Part shown: positions 1 through 11,101 of the stretch, piece by piece | Numbering within the stretch: the stretch's first letter is position 1 | Layout: each line of letters begins with the position of its first letter | Assembly: GCA_021014945.1 (NCBI GenBank) | Contig: MU266338.1 | Coordinates: 182,382 to 246,381, forward strand | From: Leucogyrophana mollusca | Lineage: Eukaryota > Basidiomycota > Agaricomycetes > Boletales | Direction: 5' to 3' | Length of the DNA stretch: 64,000 nt | Position numbers and translations under genes: made by a program | The notes under the pieces: model-generated | The model's input: only the letters and a program-made list of their open reading frames with translations | Told to the model about the DNA's origin: nothing | Databases searched by the model: none

Positions 1-388
1 GACGCAGAACAGACATCAGGTCCACCACAGGTTTTGCAGGTGAGCTGCTGGACGAGGAATGCGTAATAGCCTTCAGTGGCACTGGATGTTGTGGTGGCTC
101 TCCATTTGAGTCGTCCCTTTTACTCCCTGATGGGATGGCACTTGCATTGGGTGAAGAGTTACTTAGCCAGTCATCCAAGCCAAGCGGACGCTTCCTTTTC
201 TTGGATTGCACGTTCTTCGGCACCCCGCCCGCTTCATGTCCATGGTTGAAGAAGTCGGCGGCAGCTTGTACGTTGCCATTGTTCCTGACGATAACATCAA
301 GTAAGACGTCAGACTTTGGCGCTGGTACCGTCAGGAGACTCGACACCAGAGCAATGAGAGTTTCTGTGTCTTCAGATGCCCCGTCCAT
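1..388 (-). CDS. N-terminal fragment of an unidentified nuclear protein, cut by the window edge
   Basis: Reading the minus strand from the ATG at 386-388 gives 129 codons without a stop until the sequence ends, so the gene continues to the left. Codon use and composition look coding. Residues about 1-50 are predicted helical and resemble a CUE/UBA-like ubiquitin-binding fold (leucine-rich helices, then RNNGNVQAAADFF). A basic KKRKRP cluster near residue 70 looks like a nuclear localisation signal and is followed by LDDWL and a Ser/Pro-rich linker. This layout (small helical domain, basic cluster, disordered linker) occurs at the N-terminus of some fungal DNA-repair proteins, but no catalytic domain is inside the window, so no function is assigned. 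It is divergent from the M24 peptidase gene, sharing a 213-base upstream region. Confidence 0.6.
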   Translation of the reverse strand, partial: MDGASEDTETLIALVSSLLTVPAPKSDVLLDVIVRNNGNVQAAADFFNHGHEAGGVPKNVQSKKRKRPLGLDDWLSNSSPNASAIPSGSKRDDSNGEPPQHPVPLKAITHSSSSSSPAKPVVDLMSVLR

Positions 389-601
389 CGTTAAGGACGT
401 TCCTCACAAGTCAGTGGAAGTGAAGCAAAAGGTGGCTGACTCACTCATGATGATATTGATGATTAGCCTTGCCGGCGGTATAGCCTTCGCTGACTCCAAC
501 TCAGCCTTGCCGAATCGGTACCGCGGGGTGAAGGCTCTGCTCGGCTCTGCCTCTCATTCCGCAGAGCTGCCTCGAGCTCATAGTTCTACTCTTCCACCAG
601 C
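389..601. promoter_or_regulatory. Shared upstream region of two divergent genes
   Basis: This is a 213-base gap between the minus-strand fragment (start 388) and the M24 peptidase (start 602). It must hold both promoters if both start codons are right. No TATA box or clear motif was recognised. Confidence 0.35.
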
Positions 602-2336
602 ATGGGCAAACAATTACCGACGAGCATCGAGTTGAGAGAGGACAACGCGAAGCAAGCGTTCCTCGTCCTGAAGTTGTCCAAACTCGTGAGTCCAAGAGCA
701 GCGCTATCAGAGTCTGATAGCCACCAATCTGACAAGCGATTGCCTAGGGCATATTTTTCTTTGCACTCCTCCTGATAACGGGCTCTCAGCTGGTGCCTCA
801 CTTCCGGAAGATTCGCGCGAAATCTCCGTCATCGAACAGCCCTTTTGCGGAGCTTGCCACACACTGTGCCGGGGCGCAGGCGATAACCCATTCGGAATTC
901 TTGGAGCGCCAGAAGAACCTAGCACGCATCTTGCACGAGCGCAAAGCAGCAGCTTATATTGCCGAACCCGGAGCAAATGCCCTCTTCTTCGGTAACATAT
1001 CCTCGGCGGCATGGCATCTGTCGGAACGTCCTCTGCTGCTCATGATATCACCCGTGCAGCAGGGAAACGATATTTCCGCGAAGGTCACCATCCTCACACC
1101 CGTGTTCGAGGAGACTCGCGCTCGACTTTTGTCAGTTCCTGGCGTCGATGTGAGCTACGCTGCATGGCCCGAAGATAAGAACCCATATGCCGTTGCGCTG
1201 CACGCACTCCCAAATTTCCAAGGAGAAACTATCTATGTAGACGGGATGATCAGGAATTTCATCGTGGATGGGCTGCAGAATGCTGGATCTGGCGTCAAGG
1301 TCGCCTCTGCGCCTGCCGAAATCAAGCAACTCAGGGAACGTAAATCAACAGCTGAGATCGAGCTCCTGAAGTGCGCAAACGAGGTTAGTTGCCGTCTCGT
1401 CAACATCCATCGCTACAAAAAGCCTTACTACCATCACTCAGGTTACGCTCCTTGCGGTACGTGCTGTCCAGGAACGGATGTATATCGGAATTCGAGAGTC
1501 GCAAGTCCGTAAGATGATGGAAGATGCGCTATCTGCGGCTGGTCTCACCAACACTTTCGCTCTGGTGCTTTTTGGTGGTCGGTAGTTTTACCGTAAAGCC
1601 TTAACACTTCGAACCAACTCACGCACTCCTTGCATCCAGAAAACGCTGCACTCCCTCACGGTGCGGGCACCGATCGCACCTTAGGCGTGTCAGATTTTGC
1701 TCTCATCGATACGGGTGGGGCTCTCCTTGGCTATGAAAGCGACGTCACAAGAGTAAGTCATGCTCTGGTCTTCCCGCTCTCAGCGTTACAGTGGTAAACC
1801 TGCATCCGACAGACGTTCATGCTACGGGATAGCGTCATTCCCCATGAACACTTCACCTACTGGACAAACGTACATACTGCACAGACCATCGCTCAAGCCA
1901 CCGCCAACGCTGGTGTCGTTACATCACACGTAGATGCGCAGGCAAGGGTCTTGCTCGAATTGCAGGGACTTGGCCGTTACTTCACGCACAGGCTTGGTCA
2001 TGGTCAGTTCCAAGGATGGTTATCAGGGCTTATGGGATGTCTGACACCATATGGGTCAAAGGAATCGGGTTAGAAGGCCACGAGTCACCGTATCTTGTTG
2101 GGGGATCGAGCGACATCATCCAGATCGGGCATACATTCTCTAACGAACCGGGTGTTTATATCGAGGGCGTGGTGCGTTCTCCACCTGCGCTTTTGGGCAA
2201 CTTCAGCTGACTGGGGGGCGTCCATTGTTAGGTCGGTGTGCGTTTGGAGGACTGCTTTTACATTGCTGAGGACGGAAGGGCGGTGTACCTAACAGAGGGT
2301 GTTGGGGGGCAGGCACGGGGCCCGCTATATCCATGA
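602..2336 (+). CDS. Membrane-anchored M24 metallopeptidase (aminopeptidase P / Xaa-Pro dipeptidase-like)
   Basis: This peptidase is expected to remove N-terminal residues next to proline using two metal ions. Exons 602-685, 748-1383, 1442-1577, 1640-1752, 1813-2002, 2062-2171 and 2232-2336 join to 457 aa. The ATG at 602 opens a 28-codon first exon, and the joined N-terminus has a hydrophobic segment (about residues 29-42, GIFFFALLLITG), suggesting a type II membrane anchor. An N-terminal creatinase-like domain is followed by the pita-bread fold. All five expected metal ligands are visible: Asp in LIDTGG, Asp in YESDVTR, His in HRLGHGIGLEGHE, Glu in SNEPGVY, and Glu in VRLEDC. The splice after 1577 uses a weak donor (gtcggt), but it restores the conserved FGENAALPHG. 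The substrate is unknown; secretory or vacuolar location is inferred from the anchor. Confidence 0.9.
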
Positions 2337-2881
2337 TTAAATGATAGGCTTCAAGATATCCCGGAGATCGACGGATTCCACATTCAGACAGCTCACTTGG
2401 GGAGGGGATGACCTAAAGATACCCTGTTGTACCTTTTGCATGACACGGACATACATGGAATTCGAATACGTGTACAATATGAGTCGAGTGCCATCCTAAT
2501 AAAATGAAAATACAACTTGAAATAGAAAGCACGGAATGGTTGACGAGATATTTGAACGAAAGAACGAAGAGCGATGGCATCCAGAACTGTACGAAAGAGC
2601 GACGTGAAGGTTGAAATGGAATAAAGTAGATGAAATGGAGCCGCAGTTAACGTACAGAAAGTCGAACGGAACAGACACAAAACAAGATACTTGTCGCTGC
2701 GGACGAAAGTCGGTATAGATGCGCACTTGGATGTGAGGCATTGGTGAAATCCACTATGTGACATAATAAGATGCCAAGAGAGATAAGATACAGAAAGCTG
2801 GTGTTAAAACGCATGAATAATGCAAGAACGAGAAAGGACAGGAAGACAAGGTACGGGACTCTGAGCGGAGCCGCTCAGAGC
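2337..2881. other. Intergenic region between convergent genes
   Basis: These 545 bases separate the 3' ends of the M24 peptidase and the minus-strand hypothetical gene. Two overlapping minus-strand ORFs here have biased, non-protein-like composition and no motif. I see no gene. Confidence 0.5.
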
Positions 2882-3814
2882 TCAATACACGTCGATCATT
2901 TCATCAGGGGTAGGGGTTGGGAGTGGGATGCTGGCTGGGGACATAGGCGTAGAAGCAATTACGGAGGGCGAGGACCGGCTTGAGGATAAGAAGCCGGCGA
3001 ATGCCATGTCATACGACGGATGGCGCTGAAAGGGATTACGAGTATGCATCCGTGAAATGGGAGAAGCTGTGACAAATAACGAGTGAGTAACAGGGTTTGC
3101 GGTAAGGGGATAATACGTACTGAGTGTATGGGCGGCAAGCCAGCGCGATGTATAGTCGGGGTCGTAATTCTCAAGATCACCTGAGAGCTCGTCCTGCTCA
3201 TATATGGGTTCAGGCGAACGAGCGGGGGATTTGGTTCTGAGTATGTCTTCTCCGAAACCCCATCCCTGATGGTCAACTGCCCTGTGATGTACCGCCTCCA
3301 TCTTGTTCCTCGGCCTATACTGAAGCCCGAAGGAAGGTAAGGACATAGTGCCATTGGTGCGCGGTCGCAGGACTGGAGAGGAGGGAGGGAAGATCGCTGG
3401 GCGCAAGATCGACAGGAACTCCTCAAGTGCTTCTGATGGAAGGCTAGACCTGTGTGAGAGATCAGGAGAAGATGAATTAGATAATTTACAAGTCAAGGGT
3501 TTAGGTCAAACGGGGTGGAATCAGGGCGTCTGACCACCAAAATTGGACTGACGGCAACTTGACCGAGATGAGACCTACCGTGGAGAAGCTCGTGGAGAAC
3601 TGAGGTCCTTATCGGACGAAGAGTCGAGGAGAGCTGGGGGCTTGTAGTCGTCGCTATTTTCATTCCTGCTGTGTATTTTTACGCGCTCACTCTGGTCGAC
3701 GGGCGGAGCAACCAGCTTGAGCTGCGCTGAACGAGTGAAGTGAGGGTAAGCACTGGCGATGCGAACGGGCCGCGGAGCCACGAGAACGGGACTATCGTTG
3801 ACATTAAAATTCAT
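2882..3814 (-). CDS. Hypothetical Ser/Pro-rich protein
   Basis: Three exons on the minus strand, 3814-3579, 3449-3121 and 3066-2882, join in frame to 249 aa. The introns are 129 nt (gtaggt...cacag) and 54 nt (gtacgt...cacag). The second intron is a multiple of three and lies in an open frame, so an unspliced read would look intact. The protein is rich in Ser, Pro and Arg, appears largely disordered, and lacks a signal peptide, membrane segment or recognised domain. A mixed segment at about residues 80-185 (containing LEEFLSILRPAIF and YDPDYTSRWLAAHTL) is the part most likely to fold. It is divergent from the MFS transporter gene. The start codon could lie upstream in the same frame. I do not recognise the family. 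Confidence 0.6.
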
Positions 3815-4461
3815 TGTTGTAAGGCTTGTCGAGTTCCAGAGATAATAGCAATTAAAAGTATATAGAAAAGAGCACCTGAATGACGAGGATGACCACCAGC
3901 AGTGGACGGACAGCGACTCAGACGGAGAACAATGGCGCTGGTCCGTCAGCCACCGACAAAGTTGTTTGCCCTTGCTTGTCCTCAGCCACCGGCGCCACCC
4001 GGTTATCGATTTCAATTTCAGCCACCGCGAGCTCTTACCGCCCCAGTCGCAGTGCACGACTCTCACAAGAACCCACATGGATCTGACAATCTACGGCCTG
4101 CCGTCAGTGCGATCTTTTGGCGGTATCTAATGAACCGCATCAGAGCTCAGATGGTGTAAACAGGTACAGCGGACCACCTGAAGAGAACCGTTATGGGCTG
4201 TTTTGAGGGGGGTAACACGGTCCGTATGCGTAGATTGGGTTCGTATATTCCATAACTTTCGCGAAAGGACACCCATTTATCGATTCCATACATGTAAAAT
4301 GCACTCTCAAGACGTAAAACGTGCTCTCTCTGGGAGACTTCGTTGATGGAGATGTCAAGCATTGTTCTCGGCGTTTCGATGCGCTTATAGCTGGGATAAA
4401 TACTGGCTATCCTTGGTAAAGGAAATTACTTGGCTCCTTACTCCTGCCGCCGCCTTCCTCA
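3815..4461. promoter_or_regulatory. Divergent upstream region of the hypothetical gene and the MFS transporter
   Basis: These 647 bases lie between two divergent start codons. ORFs in it are low-complexity or out of frame with any domain. No specific element was recognised. Confidence 0.35.
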
Positions 4462-6474
4462 ATGTCCTCTGCCAATACCGCTGTTGATACGACTACATAC
4501 GATGAATCATGTCCCCTGCTAGGCGAGTCGAACGTCGAGTCCCAAAAGGCCGAAAAGCCAAAACCAACCCCACTACCAAAGGGCCAACTCGCCGCCCTTT
4601 GCACAGTCAGACTCGTCGACCCAATCGCGTTCACGCAGCTCTTCCCATATGTAAACGAATTCATGAACGACCTCCATCTCACAGACGATCCCTCAAAGAT
4701 CGGCTTCTACAGCGGGCTAGTGGTGAGCGTTTCGTGACACGTCTGTCATGTTGCACGCTGATGTTGAGGTTCACGTAGGAAAGTACCTTTGCCGTCTCAC
4801 AATTATGTTCAATTTACCAATGGGCGCGGATTTCTGGTGAGGTATCGTGCACTACAGGATGTTCGCACCAACTGATGCAGCGCTTTAGACGTCATTGGTC
4901 GCCGGCCTGTAGTTTTGTTCGGAATACTGGGCCTAGCGACGACTACCGTGATGTTTGGTTTATCGAAATCATTGACAAGCGTGTTGGTGGCAAGATGTTT
5001 AGGTATAGACGTTCCTGGTTCAATCCAGACCATGCGCTTACCCTCCTCTTCTCAGGTGGTTTGTTCAGCGGGAATGTAGCTGTGATTCACAGTGTAATTA
5101 GCTTCATGGACGTGAGGCATTAAAGAAGTCTAACGATACCAATATAGGTTTTGGGTGAGATCACTGATTCTACCAACCAAGCGGTCGCCTTTCCCATCTA
5201 CGGCCTCATTTGGCCTCTTGGGTCGATCATCGGGTACGCTATCGCAACCTATCGTTTGACAATATCATTTCAACGTAACCTGGTATATTTAGTCCACTCA
5301 TTGGCGGTTCCTTCTCGCACCCAGCCTCCAAATACCCCGAGTTATTTGGGTACGAGTTTCTCAGGAACTACCCCTATTTCCTCCCGTGCTTCATCGCAGC
5401 GGTGATCGCTATCGTCGGTGTGCTTCTCGGATTCGTTTTCCTAGAGGAGGTGTGTTCGTTGCCATCATATTGCTATTCATAGTCACTCCTCACACCATCC
5501 TTCCTTGCAGACTTTGCCTAGCAAACGCAAGCAAAAGAACGAAAAGGATGCCATCTCGAGGTCATACGGGACCGCAAGTCCCATTGTCACTTCCACACCA
5601 CCCCCTGCGGAAACCATGAGCGTGGGGAAGCTATTGTCAATGCCAATAATATCCGCTCTGGCTTCCTCGGGGTTCGCTTTGAGCTTCATCGCCACGTCCT
5701 TTGATGTTGTTTTCGTGCTCTTTTGCTACTCCCCAGTTTCAACTGGCGGCCTGGCATTCTCTGTAAGTCCTATCGAATCATGATGTCGCTCTCCCCCTCA
5801 ACTAATTGTTTTTTTAGGCGTCTCAAATCGGATACTCTCTCGCCACGGCCGGCGCAATTGCTGCCGCGATCCAGCTCTTCATCATGTCTTATCTTCTCCG
5901 CACCTTCGATTGCGCCAAAATGTACAATTTCTGCATGGGCTTGTGGCCGTACACGTTTGCTTTGCTCCCTGTTCTCAATCTCATCGCCCGTAGTGGACTC
6001 GACGAGACCACTGGCGAACTAAACGCGACAACCATCTCGCTATTGTGGATAGGTATTGCTGTTGTTCTTGGGATCAGTAAGGTCGGGGCGTTGGCATACT
6101 CGTAAGTCATTCTTAGCTGAGCCTTACTTGACTTCATGGAGTACCGATCCGTCCACTGTAGGCTCAGCATGATACTCATTAAAGAAAATGCGCCCAACTC
6201 GGCGTCGCTTGGGCAAACTAATGGCATCGTCCAGTTCACCATGTGTCTCGCCCGGTCATTTGCCCCCTTTTTCGTTAGGTAATCTCGTTTCTGTCCTATT
6301 TCCCGAGCATGCTGCTGACCCTTTTTCTTCCCCCGTAGCTCCCTCTTCGCTCTCTCGATCGACAACAATCTTCTAGGCGGTTATCTATGGGTTGTACTCA
6401 TGGTTGCGTTCTCTTTCCTCGGGACGACGGTCTCGCATAAAATCTCGGAAAACAGCAAGACAACTATCAATTAA
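4462..6474 (+). CDS. MFS transporter, ZIFL/DHA1-like
   Basis: This is a major facilitator superfamily membrane transporter of the group that includes plant ZIFL proteins and yeast YCR023C. Ten exons (4462-4722, 4779-4836, 4889-5002, 5056-5093, 5148-5233, 5293-5449, 5511-5762, 5818-6101, 6162-6278, 6339-6474) give 500 aa. The cytosolic N-terminus (about 38 aa) is followed by TM1 (QLAALCTVRLVDPIAF). MFS motif A is present as RISDVIGRRP. GEITDSTNQA and a GPLIGG turn follow, then a charged central loop (KRKQKNEK) and six more hydrophobic segments ending in a short KISENSKTTIN tail. The size is normal for the family. All splice sites are GT-AG, and one donor (gtaatt) is weak. The substrate (drug, sugar, organic acid or metal chelate) cannot be read from sequence. 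Confidence 0.92.
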
Positions 6475-6810
6475 ATTCGGGCCCGACATACCGTCTCAGC
6501 ATACATCTATCATTTGACAGATTTTTATGACATTACGACACATAAATGACACTCATACTTCATACCATCCCATGTTGCCATATCCACTCCAGTTACCGAC
6601 TTGTCTTCCACATTCCATTTATCATTATACGGTGTAATTTGACAACCTCAGTATTTCTTTCCGTATTACGGAGTTCAGAACTTGCGTCCCACAGATGATA
6701 TATAGGCCCTGTGAATCGTAAATGTACACGAACGTAGAGCTGATAGGTAGGAATAAGGAATGTGTAAATAGGAAGTCCAAGTGAAGTGACACGTCAAACG
6801 CCGACGTACT
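6475..6810. other. Short convergent intergenic region
   Basis: These are 336 bases between the 3' ends of the MFS gene and the acyl-CoA synthetase gene. They are AT-rich, as expected for 3' UTRs. No gene is seen. Confidence 0.5.
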
Positions 6811-9653
6811 TTAGAGCTTGCTGGAGTCGCTCTTAGGTTCCCCAAGAGCATACAGTGCCTCCAGCTCAGACTTATACTTGGCAAACGCGTCCTTCCGCCG
6901 TAACTTGAGCGTAGGCGTCAGGGTGTTGTCCTCGATGCAGAATGGATCCAAACTCAGATGGATTCGCTTGACGCACTCAAAGCTAGCGTGATGAGAGTAA
7001 GTAAAAAATCTGGAGGAGATGAAGCAAGGCCGCGCACCCCGCGAGCTTATTCTTCTTGGCCTCCACGGACAATCTCTTCATGACCTCCTCTACGATTCTG
7101 TGGTCCTGTATGGCTGCTTTCAGCAATGCGGTATCTTCTGGAGTGATCTTCGTGCCCAAGATAGTGGATGCGATCGGGGCCAAGACGATAGGATCTGGAA
7201 TGACAACGGCCAGAAGGTAGGACTGCAGAGAGTCGCCATGCACGTAAATCTGTCCCACCAGTGGGCATGCGGTGTACATGTTCTCAACCTTCTCAAGTGC
7301 CACATACTCGCCCTGCGCGAGCTTCATGATATTCTAAGAGGGCAAAATACTGAGGGACAAGTGGGCGGATAGGGAACGGGAGGCGCACCTTCACTCTGTC
7401 GATAATCTTGAACCGACCATGGTCGTCAACCTCCGCAACGTCACCCGTGTGTATCCATCCGTCATGCATAGTCTCCTTAGTGTTCTTTTCGTCTGCATGC
7501 ATGCATCATCTCAGCTTATGCCACATCGCAAATGCACCGGCCTACCTTTATAATAGGACGAGAAACAGTTCGAGCCCCGAACACAAAGTTCTCCACGAGG
7601 ATTAGGTTTGTCATCTGTCATATAGTTCATGGATGGCACATCGACGAGCTTCAATTCGTTGACCGGTTGAGGAGGCCCGATGGTACCGCCGCAGCTTGGA
7701 TCGCCTTTGAAAGTATGCGTGCAGGTCCCGCAATTCTCCGTCATGCCATAGCTATAAAGAGCAATGAGAACCATGAGATATGTAGACATCGATTCTTACC
7801 CTAGATAGCGGGGGTGAGCGTCACGGTGACCATCGATCAGGTATGCAAAATACCTTCAGTTACTTCGCAGAAGAATGCGATCTTGAGGAAGTCTATGACT
7901 TCTGCGCTGATAGGCGCCGAGCCCGTGCTTACGAGCAGCAAATTACCCCCTAAAACTGCACGAACCTCCATTCGACATTTCAATGTCAGTATCACTGTAC
8001 GAAGAAGGCGTTCAACAAATATATGAAACATACCTTCCTGAAGACTAACGCGTCCCATAGAGCATGTGTGTTCACACCTGTCTTGTGCAACTGGTCTAGC
8101 TTCGTTTGCACAGCTGTTCTGAATAGGGCCCCTTTCAACCCTGGAACATTCCCGGCAGTCATGGCCGATTGGTAGACCCTGTTGAGCACACGAGGAACGG
8201 ATGGAAAGAAATGAGGCTTCAAGTACTGAGCATCTTCAAGTAGGCGAAGAGGATCAGCGGTGAAAAACCCAATACACCCGCCGACAGCGATCGTTGTAAG
8301 TTCAACAACACGCTGCCTAGTATTTAAGCAAAATGTTCTCTGGAGATTTACACTGACTGACCTCGTATATGTGAGCGAGAGGAAGATAAGATAAAAGACA
8401 CGAGTTCGGTGGGTATTCGATTCCGTACATATTGGAGTATGCGGACATTGCGAGATTTCCGTGAGTTAGAATAGCGCCTGCGTGGAATTTACCAGTCAGG
8501 TCAACCAAGGGGGTGCACATACGTGACGCGTACCCTTTGGATTACTGGTGGTGCCCTGGCACGGCATCAGTTGGGCACGGATCATACAAGAAGAGTACAC
8601 ACAGATGTATAGCAAAGTGATGCAATTTTATCTGCAGTGACAGGGATGAGCTCCGCTAGATGGGCCTCGCCGAAGGTCTCAACTAAAACCAAGTCAATGC
8701 ATACCTACGGCTGACGTAGAGAAACTCACTTTCGCCTAACTCCTTGACTTGAACATCAACAGTCTCACCCCACGCAGCCAACGCAGCCCTCGTTTGTGGC
8801 GCCAGTGGATCAAATGACACAATCATCTTCAGTACTGGAATTTTGGGAGCCATCTTCAAGAGAGCAGGTATGTGGTCGACTGTGGTGAATATCACGCTAA
8901 GCTGAGCGTGGTTGATTCTGCGGTTTGGTCAGTGCGTGTCTTCTCCAGCAGAGAGCGGTCACTTCACATGTATTCTATATAGATGTTAGAAATTGTACAC
9001 CGCAGATAGGCCCTGAGCGAGCTCACCAACCGAATCCTTGCCCAGGGTGTCATATAGACTGACACCAACTTTACTGTACGCGTGTAGTGCCAGTTCGACC
9101 AGCTGCCATTCTAAAAAGAGGCTGAGGGCGCGCGCTTCAGAGGTTGGGTAGTCATACCTGGCCTATTCTGAGACCAAATTCCAACAGTTTCCATGTCCTG
9201 TCCCACAAGTTCGCCGCTCTGAAACAGGGCGTGCAATGCACTACCGATACGACGTCTTCGTATGTCTACCTCCCGGTATGTCTGCCAGACATATGGACCA
9301 AATTTCAAAGGGTTTGTGGACAGCACCGGGCGATGCCCAAGGAGCCTGGCGTCTGGGTTCATGGAGTAGCCATTGTTGAATACCTCAGGGAGTGTTTTGA
9401 GGGCATTTGGTGTCTCAACACTGACGAGGCCAAAGGCAGCTGCGATAGCAAACGTTTAGACGCGATTGAAGATCTACATTTCACGTGCGTACCATTGCGG
9501 TAGTGAGCTGGAGCATGATTAATGAGCTAACGTGGTCGCGATATGATGCATAAATCTCGCACCAGTCTGGCCAGGTCGTTTGGTGCCGGGGACAACATAT
9601 GACTGGTTATCGTAGTCGAAATTCTCGGGCAGTGGAATAGTTGTAACTGGCAT
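6811..9653 (-). CDS. Long-chain acyl-CoA synthetase, predicted peroxisomal (C-terminal SKL)
   Basis: This enzyme activates fatty acids to acyl-CoA through an acyl-AMP intermediate. It reads from the ATG at 9653 to the TAA at 6811 through 15 exons and about 690 aa, including a 7-nt microexon (8974-8968) that restores VEYIINHAQL. The ATP-binding P-loop (about residues 247-257) reads [11 protein letters not shown]; the sixth residue is usually Gly (TTG), here Ser. Other family motifs are [31 protein letters not shown] and [20 protein letters not shown]. The protein ends in SDSSKL, a canonical PTS1 peroxisome signal, which points to activation of fatty acids for beta-oxidation, like yeast Faa2. 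It lies convergent to the MFS gene. The enzyme class is secure; the chain-length preference is not readable. Confidence 0.93.
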
Positions 9654-10089
9654 TATGGAGGAACAAAGGTAAAAAGGAAGCGTGGGTTACAATACCGTCA
9701 ACTTCGGTGTAGTACCTATGCAAGACATAGCCCGCATCAAGGAACTGTGTTGTGAATGCACCACCGGCAAATTTTGCCGTTTGTGTCCCGGTTGGCCGGT
9801 CACCAAAAACACGGTATCGAGTTTTTAGATGGGTCTGCATGCAGTGAGCTTAGTAGCTGCAAGGCGCAAACTTGGAACGGGCAGACTCCGCCCGAGAGTC
9901 TGTAAGCGCGAACGACACAACGCCGGGTGTGGGACATCGCCTGGCTTTTTGGTTCCAGAAATACCATCGATTTTCTCAGTATTGAGTAACCATAGGCACG
10001 GTACTTAATAGTCCCTAAACATCTCCGAGTCCAAGCGCAAGTCCTTTCGTTACAACCCAATCCTTTCCATGTTTTCGCATATGGATGCG
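9654..10089. promoter_or_regulatory. Upstream region of the acyl-CoA synthetase gene
   Basis: These 436 bases lie between the acyl-CoA synthetase start codon and the 3' end of the GH128 gene; both genes are on the minus strand. They hold the acyl-CoA synthetase promoter and the GH128 3' UTR. The ORFs present do not resemble proteins. Confidence 0.4.
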
Positions 10090-11101
10090 TCAATCCGTTC
10101 CGTCAAGGTAGATCTCGCCCAAGGCATTGAGGTTGCCGTTAGCGTCGAGAAGGTCTGTAAAACGTTGGTCAGATAAGCTCGACACCACATGATATCGGCT
10201 CACTATAGTAGGAACCACTTGATTGTCTCTGGGAAACGGGTGGGACATCAGCTCTGCACAATTCATCGAGCGCAAGAAACGAAAATCTCACGTAGAACGC
10301 AAACCAGGAGTATCCTTCTATCCAGTCCAAGCTGTCCATGTAGATGATTGACTGGTTGCAAAAGTCCTGGACCTCTGTACAAATGAAGCACAGGTAGGTT
10401 GGTTGAGTTTTAATTGCAAAATATATGGGACGACGATACATACCGCTGACGTTGGTCGATGTCGATGCAAACTCAGTGACCCACAACGGCCATGAGCCGA
10501 ATTCACCATGGAATGACCAAATGTAATTGTAGAAGTTGCCGACCCCCTCACCATACCAGTGAAGAGGAATAAAATCAAAGGTGCACTCCGTGCAGTTCCC
10601 GATGAACTGCGAGAGCCACGGCGTCCCTGTAGGGCCGTTGGTCACAGCTGGAGCGCCGAGCCGGACGCCATCGGCCGCGAGAGGCTGGATGTACTGCGTC
10701 CATAACGACGCAGCGGTGCTTGGCTCGATGTTTGATTGCGAACTCAGGTCCGGCTCGTTAAAACCCTGTCAAGTAGGCATCAATCAGCAGTCATTGATTA
10801 GTGCCGCCGAGTGGGGCCTCACGAGAATGGTCTTTGCGCCCGCAGCTTGCACGGTAGCGGCAAAGGTCTCGACACCGCTCGCACCCCATTGCATAGGAAT
10901 GTAAGTGATCCCAGAGTCTGCAAGATAGCTAGGGGCCGTAGTGCCCCAGTCATACACCCATGATACTTGGGTGTTTTCAGCGACAGCGATGTCTGTCGGG
11001 TCGGCAGAATCGGCAAAGGCTAAGCCACGCTTAGCATTAGAAGCAGCGGACGATTGAACTAGCGCGAGCGCGAGCACGCAGAGAGACGCAGCGTTGAGCA
11101 T
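10090..11101 (-). CDS. Secreted glycoside hydrolase family 128 (beta-1,3-glucanase-like)
   Basis: GH128 enzymes cleave beta-1,3-glucan, a major fungal wall polymer; the founding member comes from a mushroom. Five exons on the minus strand, 11101-10823, 10765-10444, 10374-10292, 10228-10204 and 10154-10090, give 257 aa. The ATG at 11101 was chosen over an in-frame one at 11128 because it places a signal peptide (MLNAASLCVLALALVQSSAA) at the very start. The (beta/alpha)8 core shows GFNEPD, with the expected acid/base Glu, and WVTEFAS, with the expected nucleophile Glu. The 3' end was solved by a 63-nt intron and a 25-nt exon, giving an ending of LLDANGNLNALGEIYLDGTD. It probably acts in wall remodelling or glucan turnover, possibly together with the GH55 enzyme in this window. 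Confidence 0.9.

Noticed and set aside
135..635. Plus-strand 166-codon ORF
   Set aside because: It overlaps the better minus-strand coding frame (1-388) and the start of the M24 gene, and its translation has shadow-like composition.
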